Shown here piece after piece: positions 9,537-18,121 of a DNA stretch of 64,000 bases (positions are counted from its first letter, which is position 1; each line of letters starts with the position of its first letter). The position numbers were made by a program, and so were the translations under genes. Location of the stretch: the NCBI GenBank assembly GCA_029862205.1, contig JAOTXT010000010.1, positions 17,923 through 81,922 of the forward strand. Direction: 5' to 3'. This DNA is from Paracoccaceae bacterium. GTDB taxonomy: Bacteria; Pseudomonadota; Alphaproteobacteria; Rhodobacterales; Rhodobacteraceae. The notes under the pieces are model-generated. The model saw nothing but the letters and a program-made list of their open reading frames with translations. It ran no database searches and had not been told where the DNA came from.

Positions 9537-10454
9537 ATGGATTGGGACAAGCTACGGGTCTTCCACGCGGTCGCCGATGCCGGCAGCCTGACCCATGCCG
9601 GAGAGCAGCTGAATTTGAGCCAATCGGCGATCAGCCGCCAGATCCGCGGCCTTGAAGACCAGCTTAAATCAACGCTGTTCCACCGTCACGCGCGCGGCCT
9701 TTTGCTGACCGAGCAGGGTGAATTGCTCTACGAGGCCACGCTGGCCATGAGCAAGCGCCTGAATGCCGCGGCGGCGCGGATCCGCGACTCGAAAGACGAG
9801 GTCTATGGGGACCTGCGGGTGACCGCGACAGCGGGGTTCGGCACCATTTGGCTGGCCCCCCGGCTCCACCGGCTGTTCGAGGCGCATCCCGATCTCTCGG
9901 TAAACATGATCCTAACCGAGGCAATCCTGGACCTGCCGATGCGCGAGGCGGATGTGGCAATTCGCTTAGCCAGCCCGCAACAGGCCGACCTGATCCGGCG
10001 CCCTTTGATGGATGTCCATATGCGGCTCTATGCCTCGAAGGACTACCTCGAAGAGGCCGGCATGCCCGAGACGGTCGACGATTTGGACAAGCGCCGTGTG
10101 ATCTCGTTCAGCCCGAACGCCCCGCAGCCTAACGCGGCGTCGGATTGGCTGAAGGAGCATATCCACCCGCACCGGAACACCCATCTGATGATCAACAGCT
10201 ATTTCGGGGTGCTGAAGGCCGCGATCAACGGCCTGGGGATCGCCGCGCTGCCGGACTACGTGACCCGGGACTATCCGGAACTGGTCAACATCGTGCCCAA
10301 CCAGATCAGCCCGCCCTTCCCGGTCTACTTCGTCTATCCGGAAGAGCTGCGGCGCTCGCGCCGGGTCCTGGCGTTCCGCGACTTCATGGTAAATGAGGTC
10401 GAGAATTTCGTTCGGGAGCAACGTGTTGAGGCTAGGGTTGCATCCAGCGCATAG
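9537..10454 (+). CDS. lsrB: LysR-type transcriptional regulator, LsrB/VtlR-like
   Basis: 305 residues. The N-terminus MDWDKLRVFHAVADAGSLT and the helix-turn-helix AGEQLNLSQSAISRQIRGLE closely match the LsrB/VtlR group of alphaproteobacteria, regulators linked to oxidative stress, envelope and host interaction in rhizobia and Brucella. The substrate-binding domain follows from about residue 90. An in-frame ATG at 9498 exists, but its ribosome site is only two bases away; the ATG at 9537 has AAGGA nine bases before it and gives the family N-terminus. In rhizobia and Brucella this regulator is linked to AbcR small RNAs, and a candidate RNA follows here directly. It is divergent from the secreted-protein gene. 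Confidence 0.85.
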   Translation: MDWDKLRVFHAVADAGSLTHAGEQLNLSQSAISRQIRGLEDQLKSTLFHRHARGLLLTEQGELLYEATLAMSKRLNAAAARIRDSKDEVYGDLRVTATAGFGTIWLAPRLHRLFEAHPDLSVNMILTEAILDLPMREADVAIRLASPQQADLIRRPLMDVHMRLYASKDYLEEAGMPETVDDLDKRRVISFSPNAPQPNAASDWLKEHIHPHRNTHLMINSYFGVLKAAINGLGIAALPDYVTRDYPELVNIVPNQISPPFPVYFVYPEELRRSRRVLAFRDFMVNEVENFVREQRVEARVASSA

Positions 10455-10509
10455 CTGGTATTCACCCCTGCGACAGGGCGACCGCTTGCGGAACCAGGGA
10501 TGGCGGACT

Positions 10510-10604
10510 ACATCCGATGGTGAAGCGCCGCTTCTGAGTTGCGCTTCAGGTTGTGATACCTCCCTGTTGAACTAGGCCGGGCCGTTTGGTCCGGCTTTTT
10601 TTTT
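10510..10604 (+). ncRNA. Candidate AbcR-like (alpha-r15 type) small RNA
   Basis: Between the LsrB-like gene and the convergent msrP gene lies a compact RNA-like unit. It has a stem GAAGCGC/GCGCTTC (10522-10528 and 10541-10547), a single-stranded stretch containing ACCTCCC, complementary to ribosome binding sites, and an intrinsic terminator with nine T's. A weak -35/-10 pair (TTGCGG, 16 bases, CTACAT) lies just before it. AbcR RNAs of rhizobia and Brucella are about 100 nt, have an anti-Shine-Dalgarno CUCCC motif, and are linked to the LsrB/VtlR gene. Identity is inferred from position and architecture; the 5-prime end is approximate. Confidence 0.6.
10576..10604 (+). terminator. Rho-independent terminator
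   Basis: Stem GCCGGGCC / GGTCCGGC with a GTTT loop (one G-U pair) followed by nine T's. It ends either the LysR transcript or, more likely, the candidate small RNA just upstream. Confidence 0.9.
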
Positions 10605-10707
10605 GTGCGAAGTACGGTTCGCTTGCTGAGTTCGCGTCACTTGGGCGGCGCGGATCCCCGCGCGCCCTGTGTGTGGCGCAGGCTCTGGATACAGGCTTGG
10701 GCAGCGT

Positions 10708-11718
10708 TTACCGCCAGAGGCGATCGGCGAATTCCGCCTCCAATCCGTCGTAGAGATGGGCCACTTCGGCGCCATAGCCGTTGAAGCGAACGGTCGGCAC
10801 GCGCTTGTCGGTGCCCAGCACCCGCTCCTGCGCCTGGCTCCAGCGCGGATGGGCGACCGCGGGGTTCACATTGGCCCAGAAGCCATATTCCTGGACCGCG
10901 AGATCCTCCCAGAAGCTGACCGGGCGTTCGTCGGTGAAGGTGACCTTCTTGATCGATTTGATCGACTTGAACCCGTATTTCCAGGGCAGGTGCAGGCGCA
11001 TCGGCGCGCCGAATTGCTGGGGCAGCACCTTTCCATAGGCGCCGACCACCATCAGCGACAGGTCGTTTTCCGCCTCGGCCATGGTCACGCCTTCCACATA
11101 GGGCCAGGGATACCAATGCTGACGCTGGCCGCGGGCGACCATCGGGTCGTGGAAGGTCTCGAACCGAACGTATTTCGCCCCCGACAGCGGCTTGGCCAGC
11201 GCCATCAGCTTGCTGAGCGGAAAGCCGATCCAGGGCACCACCATCGACCAGGCCTCGACGCAGCGATGCCGGTAGATGCGCTCCTCCAGATCGATCTGCT
11301 TCAGCAGATCCTCCATGCCGATCTCGAAAGGCGTCTCGACCATGCCGTCGATCGCGACCGTCCAGCCCGTGGTATCCAGGGCCATGGAGGCCTCGGCGAT
11401 CTTCTTGTGCGAACCGAATTCGTAGAAATTGTTGTAGGTCGAGTTGATTTCCTCGTCGGTTACCATGCGGCCCGCATCGGCGAATTTCGGATTGAGCAGT
11501 GGCTGAGGGTCCAGGACGGTTCCCGGACCGCCCGCGCGGATTGCCGCTGCCGCCGGCATCGGACCCATGGGGATCCGGCCGCGGATCACAGCCGCCGCGG
11601 CACCCGCTGCGATCAGGCCGCCGCCCGCCGCCAAGACGCGGCGGCGGTTCCAGAACACCGGTTCGGGCGTGACCTCGTTCTCGCTGATCAGCCAGCTTTC
11701 CTTGCGGATACGTTTCAT
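10708..11718 (-). CDS. msrP: Protein-methionine-sulfoxide reductase catalytic subunit MsrP (YedY)
   Basis: 336 residues. The N-terminus has a twin-arginine motif, RRRVLAAGGG, followed by a hydrophobic stretch, so the protein is exported folded to the periplasm with its molybdopterin cofactor. The molybdenum-ligand cysteine is in HRCVEAWSMVVPW, and the family segments AYGKVLPQQFGAPMRLH and PWKYGFKSIKSI are clear. MsrP repairs oxidised methionines in envelope proteins, taking electrons from the haem membrane protein MsrQ. No msrQ is next to it on either side. The ATG at 11718 was chosen over an upstream in-frame start because it gives a normal MsrP N-terminus. Confidence 0.93.
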   Translation of the reverse strand: MKRIRKESWLISENEVTPEPVFWNRRRVLAAGGGLIAAGAAAAVIRGRIPMGPMPAAAAIRAGGPGTVLDPQPLLNPKFADAGRMVTDEEINSTYNNFYEFGSHKKIAEASMALDTTGWTVAIDGMVETPFEIGMEDLLKQIDLEERIYRHRCVEAWSMVVPWIGFPLSKLMALAKPLSGAKYVRFETFHDPMVARGQRQHWYPWPYVEGVTMAEAENDLSLMVVGAYGKVLPQQFGAPMRLHLPWKYGFKSIKSIKKVTFTDERPVSFWEDLAVQEYGFWANVNPAVAHPRWSQAQERVLGTDKRVPTVRFNGYGAEVAHLYDGLEAEFADRLWR

Positions 11719-11824
11719 GGGTCCGGTCGCTCCTCGTCTCGCTAGAGACAAAAATAGCCAATCTGCGCTGTAATTACCAACGGGACAGGATCACGAGGCC
11801 GCTACCGGGCTGAAATGTTGCGCT

Positions 11825-12706
11825 TCAATCGCGCACGAAATCCCGCTCGCCATAGCCTTGAAGATAAAGCAAGGCTGTCAGATCCGCACGGTCGATCACC
11901 GCATCCGCTTCGGCGACCAGGGCCGGTTTGGCGCGATAGGCGACGCCCAGCCCCGCGGCCTGGATCAAGTCCAGATCGTTGGCGCCGTCGCCGACGCTCA
12001 GGACCTGGTGCCCGCCGATCCCCATCGTCTCGGTCAGCTCATGCAGGGCATCGAGCTTTGCCGCCCGGCCTAGAACCGGCTCGGCGACCTTGCCGGTCAG
12101 CTTGCCGTCCTCGAACAAAAGCCGGTTGGCGCGGTTCTCGGCAAAGCCCGCCTTCTCGGCCACCCGTTCGGTGAAATAGGTGAACCCGCCCGAGACCAGG
12201 GCACAATGCGCGCCGTGCGCGGCCATCGTACGGACCAGCGTTCTGGCGCCGGGGTTCAGGTTGATCCGCTGCTCGTAGACATCTGCCAGCGCCGCCTCGG
12301 GCAGGCCGGCGATCAGCGCGACCCGCTCGCGCAGGGCACCGCTGAAGTCGACCTCGCCACGCATCGCGCGCTCGGTGATGGCCGAGACCTGCGGTTTGAC
12401 CCCGGCGAAGTCGGCCACTTCGTCGATGCACTCGACCGGGATCATAGTCGAATCCATGTCGGCGATCAGCAGCCGCTTGCGGCGGCCCTCGACTGGCACG
12501 ATGTTGACGTCGATCCCTGGAAAGGATTGGCGAAGGGCTTCGAGCGGCAGCCGGTCACGACAGGCGATCTCGGCGGCCGTCGCCCCAAGACGCCGGCGCG
12601 AACCGGCCGCCACCCGCTCGGCGATCTCGCTGATTTCCAGGTCGGACAGCCCCCGCCCGGCGGGAGCTGTCACGACGATGACATGGCTCGCTGCGGCGTC
12701 AGCCAA
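11825..12706 (-). CDS. serB: Phosphoserine phosphatase SerB
   Basis: 293 residues, the usual proteobacterial SerB length, with an N-terminal regulatory region of about 75 residues and a HAD phosphatase domain. Catalytic motif I is DMDSTMI near residue 86 (nucleophile Asp and acid Asp), motif II is LVSGGF near 177, and the metal-binding motif is [10 protein letters not shown] near 246. It makes serine from phosphoserine in the last step of serine synthesis. The apparent start is TTG, overlapping the end of the upstream DAHP synthase by 8 bases. A GTG eleven codons further in is an alternative. Confidence 0.92.
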   Translation of the reverse strand: MADAAASHVIVVTAPAGRGLSDLEISEIAERVAAGSRRRLGATAAEIACRDRLPLEALRQSFPGIDVNIVPVEGRRKRLLIADMDSTMIPVECIDEVADFAGVKPQVSAITERAMRGEVDFSGALRERVALIAGLPEAALADVYEQRINLNPGARTLVRTMAAHGAHCALVSGGFTYFTERVAEKAGFAENRANRLLFEDGKLTGKVAEPVLGRAAKLDALHELTETMGIGGHQVLSVGDGANDLDLIQAAGLGVAYRAKPALVAEADAVIDRADLTALLYLQGYGERDFVRD

Positions 12707-14075
12707 CAGCCTGCTGACGGTGCGGCGGCGTCACGCTCTCCAGCTCCTCGGCCAAAAGGAATGCCAGCTCCAGCGCCTGGCTGGAATTCAGCCGAGGATC
12801 GCAGGCGGTGTGATACCGGCTGGAAAGATCAGCCGAGGTAAGCTGCTGCATTCCGCCGATGCATTCGGTCACATCCTTGCCGGTCATCTCGAAATGGACG
12901 CCGCCGGCATAGGTGCCTTCGGCGGCGTGGACCGCGAAGAACTCGCGCACTTCGGTCAGGACCCGCTCGAACGGCCGGGTCTTGTAACCGGAGTCGGACT
13001 TGATCGTGTTGCCGTGCATGGGATCGCAGGACCAGACGACCTTCTTGCCCGCCCGCTCGACCGCGCGGATCCAGCCTGGCAGGTGATCTGCCACCTTTCC
13101 GGCCCCGGTCCGGCAGATCAGCGTGATCCGGCCGGCCTCGTTCGAGGGGTTCAAGATGTCGATCAGGCGCACCAGCTCGTCCGGCGCCAGCGACGGCCCG
13201 CACTTCAGCCCCAACGGATTCATCACGCCCCGGCAGAACTCCACATGGGCGCCGTCCGGCTGGCGCGTGCGGTCACCGATCCAGATCATGTGGCCCGAGC
13301 CCGCAACATGCTGGCCGGAGGTCGAGTCGATCCGGGTCAGCGCTTCCTCATAGGGCAGAAGCAACGCCTCATGGCTGGTGTAGTGGCTCACGGTGCGCAG
13401 TTTCGCCGAGTTGACCGGATTGACCCCGCAGGCATCCATAAAGTCGACCGCAGTCGAGATCCGGGCCGCCAGTTGCTGGAATTTCTCGGTCTCGGCCGAG
13501 CCCTTTGCGAAATCCAGGTTCCAGGACTGCACCCGGTGCAAATCCGCATAGCCGCCGGTCGCGAAGGCGCGGAGCAGGTTCAGCGTCGCCGCCGACTGCA
13601 TGTAGGCCTGCAGCATCCGCTCCGGGTCCGGCTCGCGGGCCTCGGCCGCGAAGTCGAAGCCGTTGATGATATCGCCCCGGTAAGTGGGCAGCTCCACGCC
13701 GTCAACTGTCTCGGTCGGGGCCGAGCGAGGCTTGGCGAACTGGCCGGCAACCCGGCCTACCTTCACCACCGGCACCCGGGCGGCGAAGGTCAGCACCACC
13801 GCCATCTGCAACAAGACGCGGAAGCTGTCGCGGATATTGTCGGCGCCGAATTCGGCGAAACTCTCGGCGCAATCGCCGCCCTGTAACAGGAAAGCCTTGC
13901 GTTCGGCCACTTCGGCCAGTTCGGCGGTGAGATTGCGCGCCTCGCCTGCAAAAACCAGGGGTGGATAAGTGGCAAGCTTCGCGGTCACCGCCTCCAGCTT
14001 CGCCTCGTCGGCATAGACCGGCATTTGCAGGGCTTCGTGCTCGCGCCAGCTGCTATTTGTCCATGTCCGGGTCAT
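12699..14075 (-). CDS. Class II 3-deoxy-7-phosphoheptulonate (DAHP) synthase
   Basis: 458 residues, the plant/actinobacterial type II form, unrelated in length to the 350-residue E. coli enzymes. It condenses phosphoenolpyruvate and erythrose 4-phosphate, the first step of the shikimate pathway. Family segments visible are [12 protein letters not shown] near residue 60, [12 protein letters not shown] near 117, [17 protein letters not shown], and [13 protein letters not shown] near 350. The start at 14075 has GGAG nine bases upstream; an in-frame ATG five codons earlier lacks this. It overlaps serB, giving a shikimate/serine gene pair. Confidence 0.93.
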   Translation of the reverse strand: MTRTWTNSSWREHEALQMPVYADEAKLEAVTAKLATYPPLVFAGEARNLTAELAEVAERKAFLLQGGDCAESFAEFGADNIRDSFRVLLQMAVVLTFAARVPVVKVGRVAGQFAKPRSAPTETVDGVELPTYRGDIINGFDFAAEAREPDPERMLQAYMQSAATLNLLRAFATGGYADLHRVQSWNLDFAKGSAETEKFQQLAARISTAVDFMDACGVNPVNSAKLRTVSHYTSHEALLLPYEEALTRIDSTSGQHVAGSGHMIWIGDRTRQPDGAHVEFCRGVMNPLGLKCGPSLAPDELVRLIDILNPSNEAGRITLICRTGAGKVADHLPGWIRAVERAGKKVVWSCDPMHGNTIKSDSGYKTRPFERVLTEVREFFAVHAAEGTYAGGVHFEMTGKDVTECIGGMQQLTSADLSSRYHTACDPRLNSSQALELAFLLAEELESVTPPHRQQAVG

Positions 14076-14305
14076 TTCCCTGGTCTCCATAGTCTTCGGA
14101 GATGCCCCTATAGCCTAGCACAAAACCTGTGGCTAGACCTGTGGATAACTCGAGTTGGGCCGAGCAGAGCCAGAGTTTACGCATTCTCAAAATTTCCCGC
14201 ACAGATGCTTGACGATGCTTGAAAACCAGCGTCAATGTCGCAATTGAGCGATGAACGACGAGACCGAAGGGATCGCCGCATGACAGCAGCGGATTGAGCG
14301 CTCCG

Positions 14306-15367
14306 ATGACCGAACAGGCCGGCGCAGCTGCACCCAAGACCCACGAGTTCGTCTTCTTGCTGGCGGACATGTTCTCGATGATGCCGTTCGCGGCCGCGTT
14401 GGAGCCCTTGCGCCAGGCCAATCGCATGTCGCGCCAGCCGCTCTATAGCTGGCGCTTGGTCTCGGAGACGGGCGGGCCGGTCACCGCCTCGAACGGGATC
14501 ACGATCAATGTGGATGGCGGTTTGGAAGACATGCCGCGCGAGGCCTCGATTGCGGTCTGCACTGGTTTCGGGTTGGAGCAAGCGGCCTCGCGGCCGGTTC
14601 TGACCTGGCTCAGGAAACAGGCCCGGCGCGGGGTCGTGATCGGCGCGCTTTGCACGGGCAGCTATGTGCTGGCCAAGGCGGGCCTTTTGGACGGCAAACA
14701 CTGCACCATCCACTGGGAAAACCACGCCTCTTTCATGGAGGAGTTCCCTGAGGTCCAGCTTTCGAACCTGCTCTACTGCCTGGATGACGGGATCTTCTCC
14801 TGTGCCGGTGGCACGTCCGCGGCCGACATGATGCTGCACATCATCACTGACGAGCACGGGCACGATCTGGGCTCGCTGGTGGCCGACACGATGGTGCACA
14901 CGCCCCTGCGTAGCGACACCGACGAGCAGCGCCTGTCGGTGCCCGCTCGGATCGGGGTCAGGCATCCGAAGCTGGTCTCGATCATCCAAACGATGGAGCG
15001 CTCGACCGAAGAGCCGATCAGCCCCTCGGAATTGGCCAAGTCGGTCAACATGTCGACCCGGCAGCTGGAGCGGCTGTTCCGGCGCTACCTCAACCGCAGC
15101 CCGAAGCGCTACTACATGGAGCTGAGGCTCGAGAAGGCGCGCAACTTGCTGCTGCAAACGGACATGTCGGTGATCAACGTGGCGCTGGCCTGCGGCTTCA
15201 CATCGCCATCGCATTTCTCAAAATGTTATCGCTCGCATTTCAACCGCACCCCCTACCGCGAGCGTGGCTCGCCGACCAATACGGGCTACGAGCGCACCAC
15301 GATCCCCGGACGCGCCGCCACGGCCAAAGGTGGCAAGGCGGGCAAATCCGCCGCCAGCGGCGGGTGA
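14306..15367 (+). CDS. GlxA family AraC-type transcriptional regulator
   Basis: 353 residues in two parts. Residues 10-190 are a DJ-1/PfpI-like amidotransferase fold (FVFLLADMFSMMPFAAALEP, then the nucleophile-elbow-like GALCTGSYVLA). Residues 225-320 are an AraC DNA-binding domain with two helix-turn-helices (PSELAKSVNMSTRQLERLF and NVALACGFTSPSHFSKCYR). GlxA-type regulators such as GbdR and CdhR control glycine-betaine, carnitine or arginine breakdown. The ATG at 14306 is preferred over TTG 12 bases earlier. The thioesterase gene overlaps its end, so both may belong to quaternary-amine catabolism; this is inference. Confidence 0.88.
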   Translation: MTEQAGAAAPKTHEFVFLLADMFSMMPFAAALEPLRQANRMSRQPLYSWRLVSETGGPVTASNGITINVDGGLEDMPREASIAVCTGFGLEQAASRPVLTWLRKQARRGVVIGALCTGSYVLAKAGLLDGKHCTIHWENHASFMEEFPEVQLSNLLYCLDDGIFSCAGGTSAADMMLHIITDEHGHDLGSLVADTMVHTPLRSDTDEQRLSVPARIGVRHPKLVSIIQTMERSTEEPISPSELAKSVNMSTRQLERLFRRYLNRSPKRYYMELRLEKARNLLLQTDMSVINVALACGFTSPSHFSKCYRSHFNRTPYRERGSPTNTGYERTTIPGRAATAKGGKAGKSAASGG

Positions 15368-15804
15368 GGCCGGCAGCGCCCACGCGCGCCGGTTTCGCCG
15401 TCTACCGGCCGATCGCGACCCGCTGGCGCGACAATGACATCTACGGCCATATCAATAACGTCGAATTCTACGCCTTCTTCGATACGGTGGTGAACGGCCA
15501 CCTGATCGACGCAGGCCTTTTGGATATCGCGCATGGCACCCTGGTGGGCTACGTCGTCGAGACCAAATGCAGCTACTTTGCCCAACTTGCCTTTCCGGAC
15601 CGGCTGGAGGGTGGATTGCGGGTCGACCGCATCGGCACCTCGTCGGTGCAGTATGGCGTCGGCATCTTCCGGGAGAGCGATGACCAGGCCGCGGCGGCGG
15701 GTCATTTCATTCACGTCTACGTGGATCGCAAAACGCAAAGACCGACGCCCCTGCCCCAGAATTGGCGCAGCGGATTGGAGGCCCTCGTCATCGGCGCTCG
15801 ATAG
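15364..15804 (+). CDS. Hotdog-fold acyl-CoA thioesterase (4HBT/YbgC type)
   Basis: 146 residues. The motif RWRDNDIYGHINNVEFYAFF is the classical 4-hydroxybenzoyl-CoA thioesterase signature with the catalytic aspartate in the WxDxDxxGH pattern. It starts with GTG in a GTGA overlap with the GlxA-type regulator gene, so translation of the pair is coupled. A thioesterase beside a GlxA regulator recalls carnitine-degradation loci, where such an enzyme hydrolyses betainyl-CoA. The other carnitine genes are not in this window. Confidence 0.88.
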   Translation: MRPAAPTRAGFAVYRPIATRWRDNDIYGHINNVEFYAFFDTVVNGHLIDAGLLDIAHGTLVGYVVETKCSYFAQLAFPDRLEGGLRVDRIGTSSVQYGVGIFRESDDQAAAAGHFIHVYVDRKTQRPTPLPQNWRSGLEALVIGAR

Positions 15805-15814
15805 TCAGGGGAAA

Positions 15815-15891
15815 TGGTCGGGGCGACAAGATTCGAACTTGTGACCTTCGGTACCCAAAACCGACGCGCTACCAGGCTGCGCTACGCCCCG
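15815..15891 (-). tRNA. tRNA-Pro (anticodon TGG)
   Basis: Read on the minus strand, the 77 bases fold as a complete tRNA: acceptor CGGGGCG/CGCCCCG, D-arm GCGC...GCGC, anticodon stem TCGGT/ACCGA around the loop TTTGGGT (anticodon TGG), T-arm ACAAG TTCGAAT CTTGT and an encoded CCA end. It reads proline CCN codons. It sits between the thioesterase gene and the DUF192 gene. Confidence 0.97.
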
Positions 15892-16026
15892 TGCGTGCGG
15901 CACTACCCGAAACGCCGCGTCGAGACAAGCCGGAGCGGCGAATGTCCCGGGTTTGGGGACCCCGGTGAACTTTTCGGAGATGTCGATCGAGGCCCCGGCT
16001 CGAGGCCGGGGCATTGTGCTGCGCCG

Positions 16027-16503
16027 TCACTCCGGACAGGCCGCATCCTCGGGCGCCGCCTTGAAGGCGGGATGCACCGTTTGGGCGCCAGGCGCGATCC
16101 CCAGTTCCTCGGAGAGCCCGCCATTGATCTCGAGCACGGCGCGCACGTCGCCCTCAGAGGATGAGCCGCGGGTCGAATAGGTGTCGGTACGCACCGCGAT
16201 GCTCTCGACCCGGCCGGTATCGTCGATGAACAGCATGTCGAGTGGGATCATCGTATTGCGCATCCAAAAGCTCGCACGCTGGGGCGGATCGTAGATGAAC
16301 AGCATGCCGTGGCCGCGCGGCAAGGACGGGCGGAACATCAGCCCACGGGCCTGTTCCGTCGGATCGTCCGCGATCTCGATCGTGAATGCCTCGCTGCCGC
16401 TTTCGGTCCGAATCTCGATTCGGTCTGCGGCGCAATGCTCCGCCGCCGGAGCGGCCTGGGCCGCGACCGCAATAATCGCGCCGGCCCAAAGGGCCCGGCG
16501 CAA
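16027..16503 (-). CDS. DUF192 domain-containing secreted protein
   Basis: 158 residues with a signal peptide (ALWAGAIIAVAAQAAPAAEH) and a DUF192 domain: EQARGLMFRPSLPRGHGMLF, then FWMRNTMIPLDMLFID and VLEINGGLSEELGI. The domain is widespread but has no established function. It follows the twin cold-shock gene by 17 bases on the same strand and lies beside tRNA-Pro, an arrangement common in Rhodobacteraceae. Confidence 0.9.
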   Translation of the reverse strand: MRRALWAGAIIAVAAQAAPAAEHCAADRIEIRTESGSEAFTIEIADDPTEQARGLMFRPSLPRGHGMLFIYDPPQRASFWMRNTMIPLDMLFIDDTGRVESIAVRTDTYSTRGSSSEGDVRAVLEINGGLSEELGIAPGAQTVHPAFKAAPEDAACPE

Positions 16504-16520
16504 GACCTCACGGACTCCGC

Positions 16521-17075
16521 TCAGCTCTCGTCGTCCACGCTCAGGGCCGATTCCCAGAGCTTGAGCTCGGCCACCATCAGCCCGCGGGGGCCACGGAACG
16601 TGCGCACCGCCATCCCCTCACCGCTTGCCAAATCCTGGAAGCCACAGCGGCGAACCGTCTCCATGTGCACGAAGACATCTTCGCTGCGCCCGAAGATATT
16701 GACGAAGCCGAAGCCCTTTTGCTTGTCGAACCACTTCACCCGCGCGGGCACCAGAGGGCCGACCTCGACGTCCGGCCCCAGGAACTCGGTCGGGCGCGCG
16801 GTTTCGGAGAAGCCATCGCTGGCCTCGCCTTCCGGCTCCTCGACTTCAAGGATCTCCTGAGCGTTGAGACCACGCTGCCCATGGCTAGCGAGCAGATGTA
16901 CCCGCGCGCCCTCGGTCAACGCCATCTTTCCAAAGGCCCGCACACAGGATGCGTGCACCATAATGTCCGGACCACCGTCCTCCGGTACGACGAAGCCGTA
17001 CCCTTTGACCGCGTCATACCACTTTACGTGGCCCCATAAGACGTTGCCTGAATTCGTTTGGGTATCAGTCACCAT
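16521..17075 (-). CDS. Cold-shock protein with two cold-shock domains
   Basis: 184 residues with two tandem cold-shock domains joined by an acidic linker. Domain 1 (about 12-75) has RNP1 KGYGFV and RNP2 DIMVH; domain 2 (about 112-178) has RNP1 KGFGFV and RNP2 DVFVH. Such proteins bind single-stranded RNA or DNA and act as RNA chaperones. The twin-domain form is typical of alphaproteobacteria. The ATG at 17075 was chosen because upstream codons in the open frame do not match the family; GGGGTGG lies just before it. Probably co-transcribed with the DUF192 gene. Confidence 0.9.
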   Translation of the reverse strand: MVTDTQTNSGNVLWGHVKWYDAVKGYGFVVPEDGGPDIMVHASCVRAFGKMALTEGARVHLLASHGQRGLNAQEILEVEEPEGEASDGFSETARPTEFLGPDVEVGPLVPARVKWFDKQKGFGFVNIFGRSEDVFVHMETVRRCGFQDLASGEGMAVRTFRGPRGLMVAELKLWESALSVDDES

Positions 17076-17211
17076 GCCACCCCACAGCTTACTCGCGCAA
17101 ACCCCACTGAACACTATATTTCTGCCACGCTTCCGCCTCAATCGAAAATGCTATAGATTTTCGCGGCAAGTGCAAAAAAACGGGGCAATTGAAATCATAA
17201 GCAGGTTTGCA

Positions 17212-18069
17212 GTGAGATCAATACATCTGGTGGTTGTCTCGTCGCTTTGCCTGCTTCTTGGCTGCGTCGAAAATGGCGCCATTCAACGCTCGCAAAGACA
17301 ACCTCTGGTTGAAGAATTTCATTTGCAACGCATGCTGGTGATGCGCTACCCGCCGAAAATTGCCGCAAAAAGCCCCATGGAGCTGCCCGCGGCCATGAAA
17401 GCCGCCGCAAGAATTGATTCGTCAAACCTTGCCGCGCGCGAATCGGCGCGGTGGACCGGGATCGACAGCCTGCCCTATCTGACCAACACCGAGATCGGGC
17501 TCAAATTCCTGAAATCCGGGCGCCCCCGGGCATTGGCACGTGGCACGCCAGCCAACGCTTGCCCCGTGATCGCGATGGCGGACGGCGTTGCCGGCAACTC
17601 GCGCCCGGAGGTGGCGCGCGCGGCGCTCGAGAAGTGTCTCGCCCAGATAACGCCGGACCAGCCGGCCTGCGGCTGCCAGGTCGTGGCACTGGACGACGTC
17701 GTGATGATTGCCGCTGACGAGACCGCCTATGCGACCGGAACCAGCGCCCGTTTGCGCTCGGCAGCGCTTGATCTGGACCTGTTGCTGGTCGCCGAGGAGA
17801 TCGAGGGCGGGATCCTTCTGCGCGACCTGAACGGCGAGATCGCGCGCGTCGCCTACGGGCCGGCCGAGCAGGTCGAGTTGCGTTTCGCGGGCAATGGCGA
17901 GGTCTTCAAGGGCACGCGCATCCCGGTCGGCTTCCGGCGGGGCCGCATCGCAGAGCGCATCTACGCAAGTGATGCGCAGGGCGGTCGGGTCAGCTTGCTT
18001 GTGGGTTTCGAGCCGTCGGAGTTGGCGGGCGGCGCGGCCGCATGGCTCGCCTGGCCGTCAGAAAGTTAG
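17212..18069 (+). CDS. Putative outer-envelope lipoprotein, function unknown
   Basis: 285 residues. The N-terminus VRSIHLVVVSSLCLLLGC carries a lipobox (LLGC) after a short hydrophobic stretch, so a lipoprotein is likely. A central region has four cysteines in CPVIAMADGV...CLAQ...CGCQVV, possibly two disulfides. I do not recognise the family. The open frame runs far upstream across the cold-shock gene, but the GTG at 17212 gives the lipoprotein signal and has a weak AGG before it. Its stop codon lies in the first unit of a 17-base tandem repeat. Confidence 0.75.
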   Translation: MRSIHLVVVSSLCLLLGCVENGAIQRSQRQPLVEEFHLQRMLVMRYPPKIAAKSPMELPAAMKAAARIDSSNLAARESARWTGIDSLPYLTNTEIGLKFLKSGRPRALARGTPANACPVIAMADGVAGNSRPEVARAALEKCLAQITPDQPACGCQVVALDDVVMIAADETAYATGTSARLRSAALDLDLLLVAEEIEGGILLRDLNGEIARVAYGPAEQVELRFAGNGEVFKGTRIPVGFRRGRIAERIYASDAQGGRVSLLVGFEPSELAGGAAAWLAWPSES

Positions 18070-18104
18070 GGCCGTCCGAAAGTTAGGGCCGGCAGAAAGT
18101 CACG
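18054..18104. repeat. 17-base tandem repeat, three units
   Basis: Units start at 18054, 18071 and 18088: GCCGTCAGAAAGTTAGG, GCCGTCCGAAAGTTAGG and GCCGGCAGAAAGTCACG, with a partial fourth (ACCGTCC). The first unit holds the stop codon of the lipoprotein gene; the rest is intergenic. Confidence 0.85.
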
Positions 18105-18121
18105 ACCGTCCGGGAGCGAGA

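Noticed and set aside
14140..14148. Perfect DnaA box (TTATCCACA on the minus strand), and a second one at 22762-22770
   Set aside because: Each stands alone, with no cluster, AT-rich unwinding region or dnaA/dnaN/parAB nearby; single 9-base matches are expected by chance in a window this size.
15814..16164. Plus-strand open frame across the tRNA (MVGATRFELVTFGTQN...)
   Set aside because: This is the common false protein read from the reverse of a tRNA gene.
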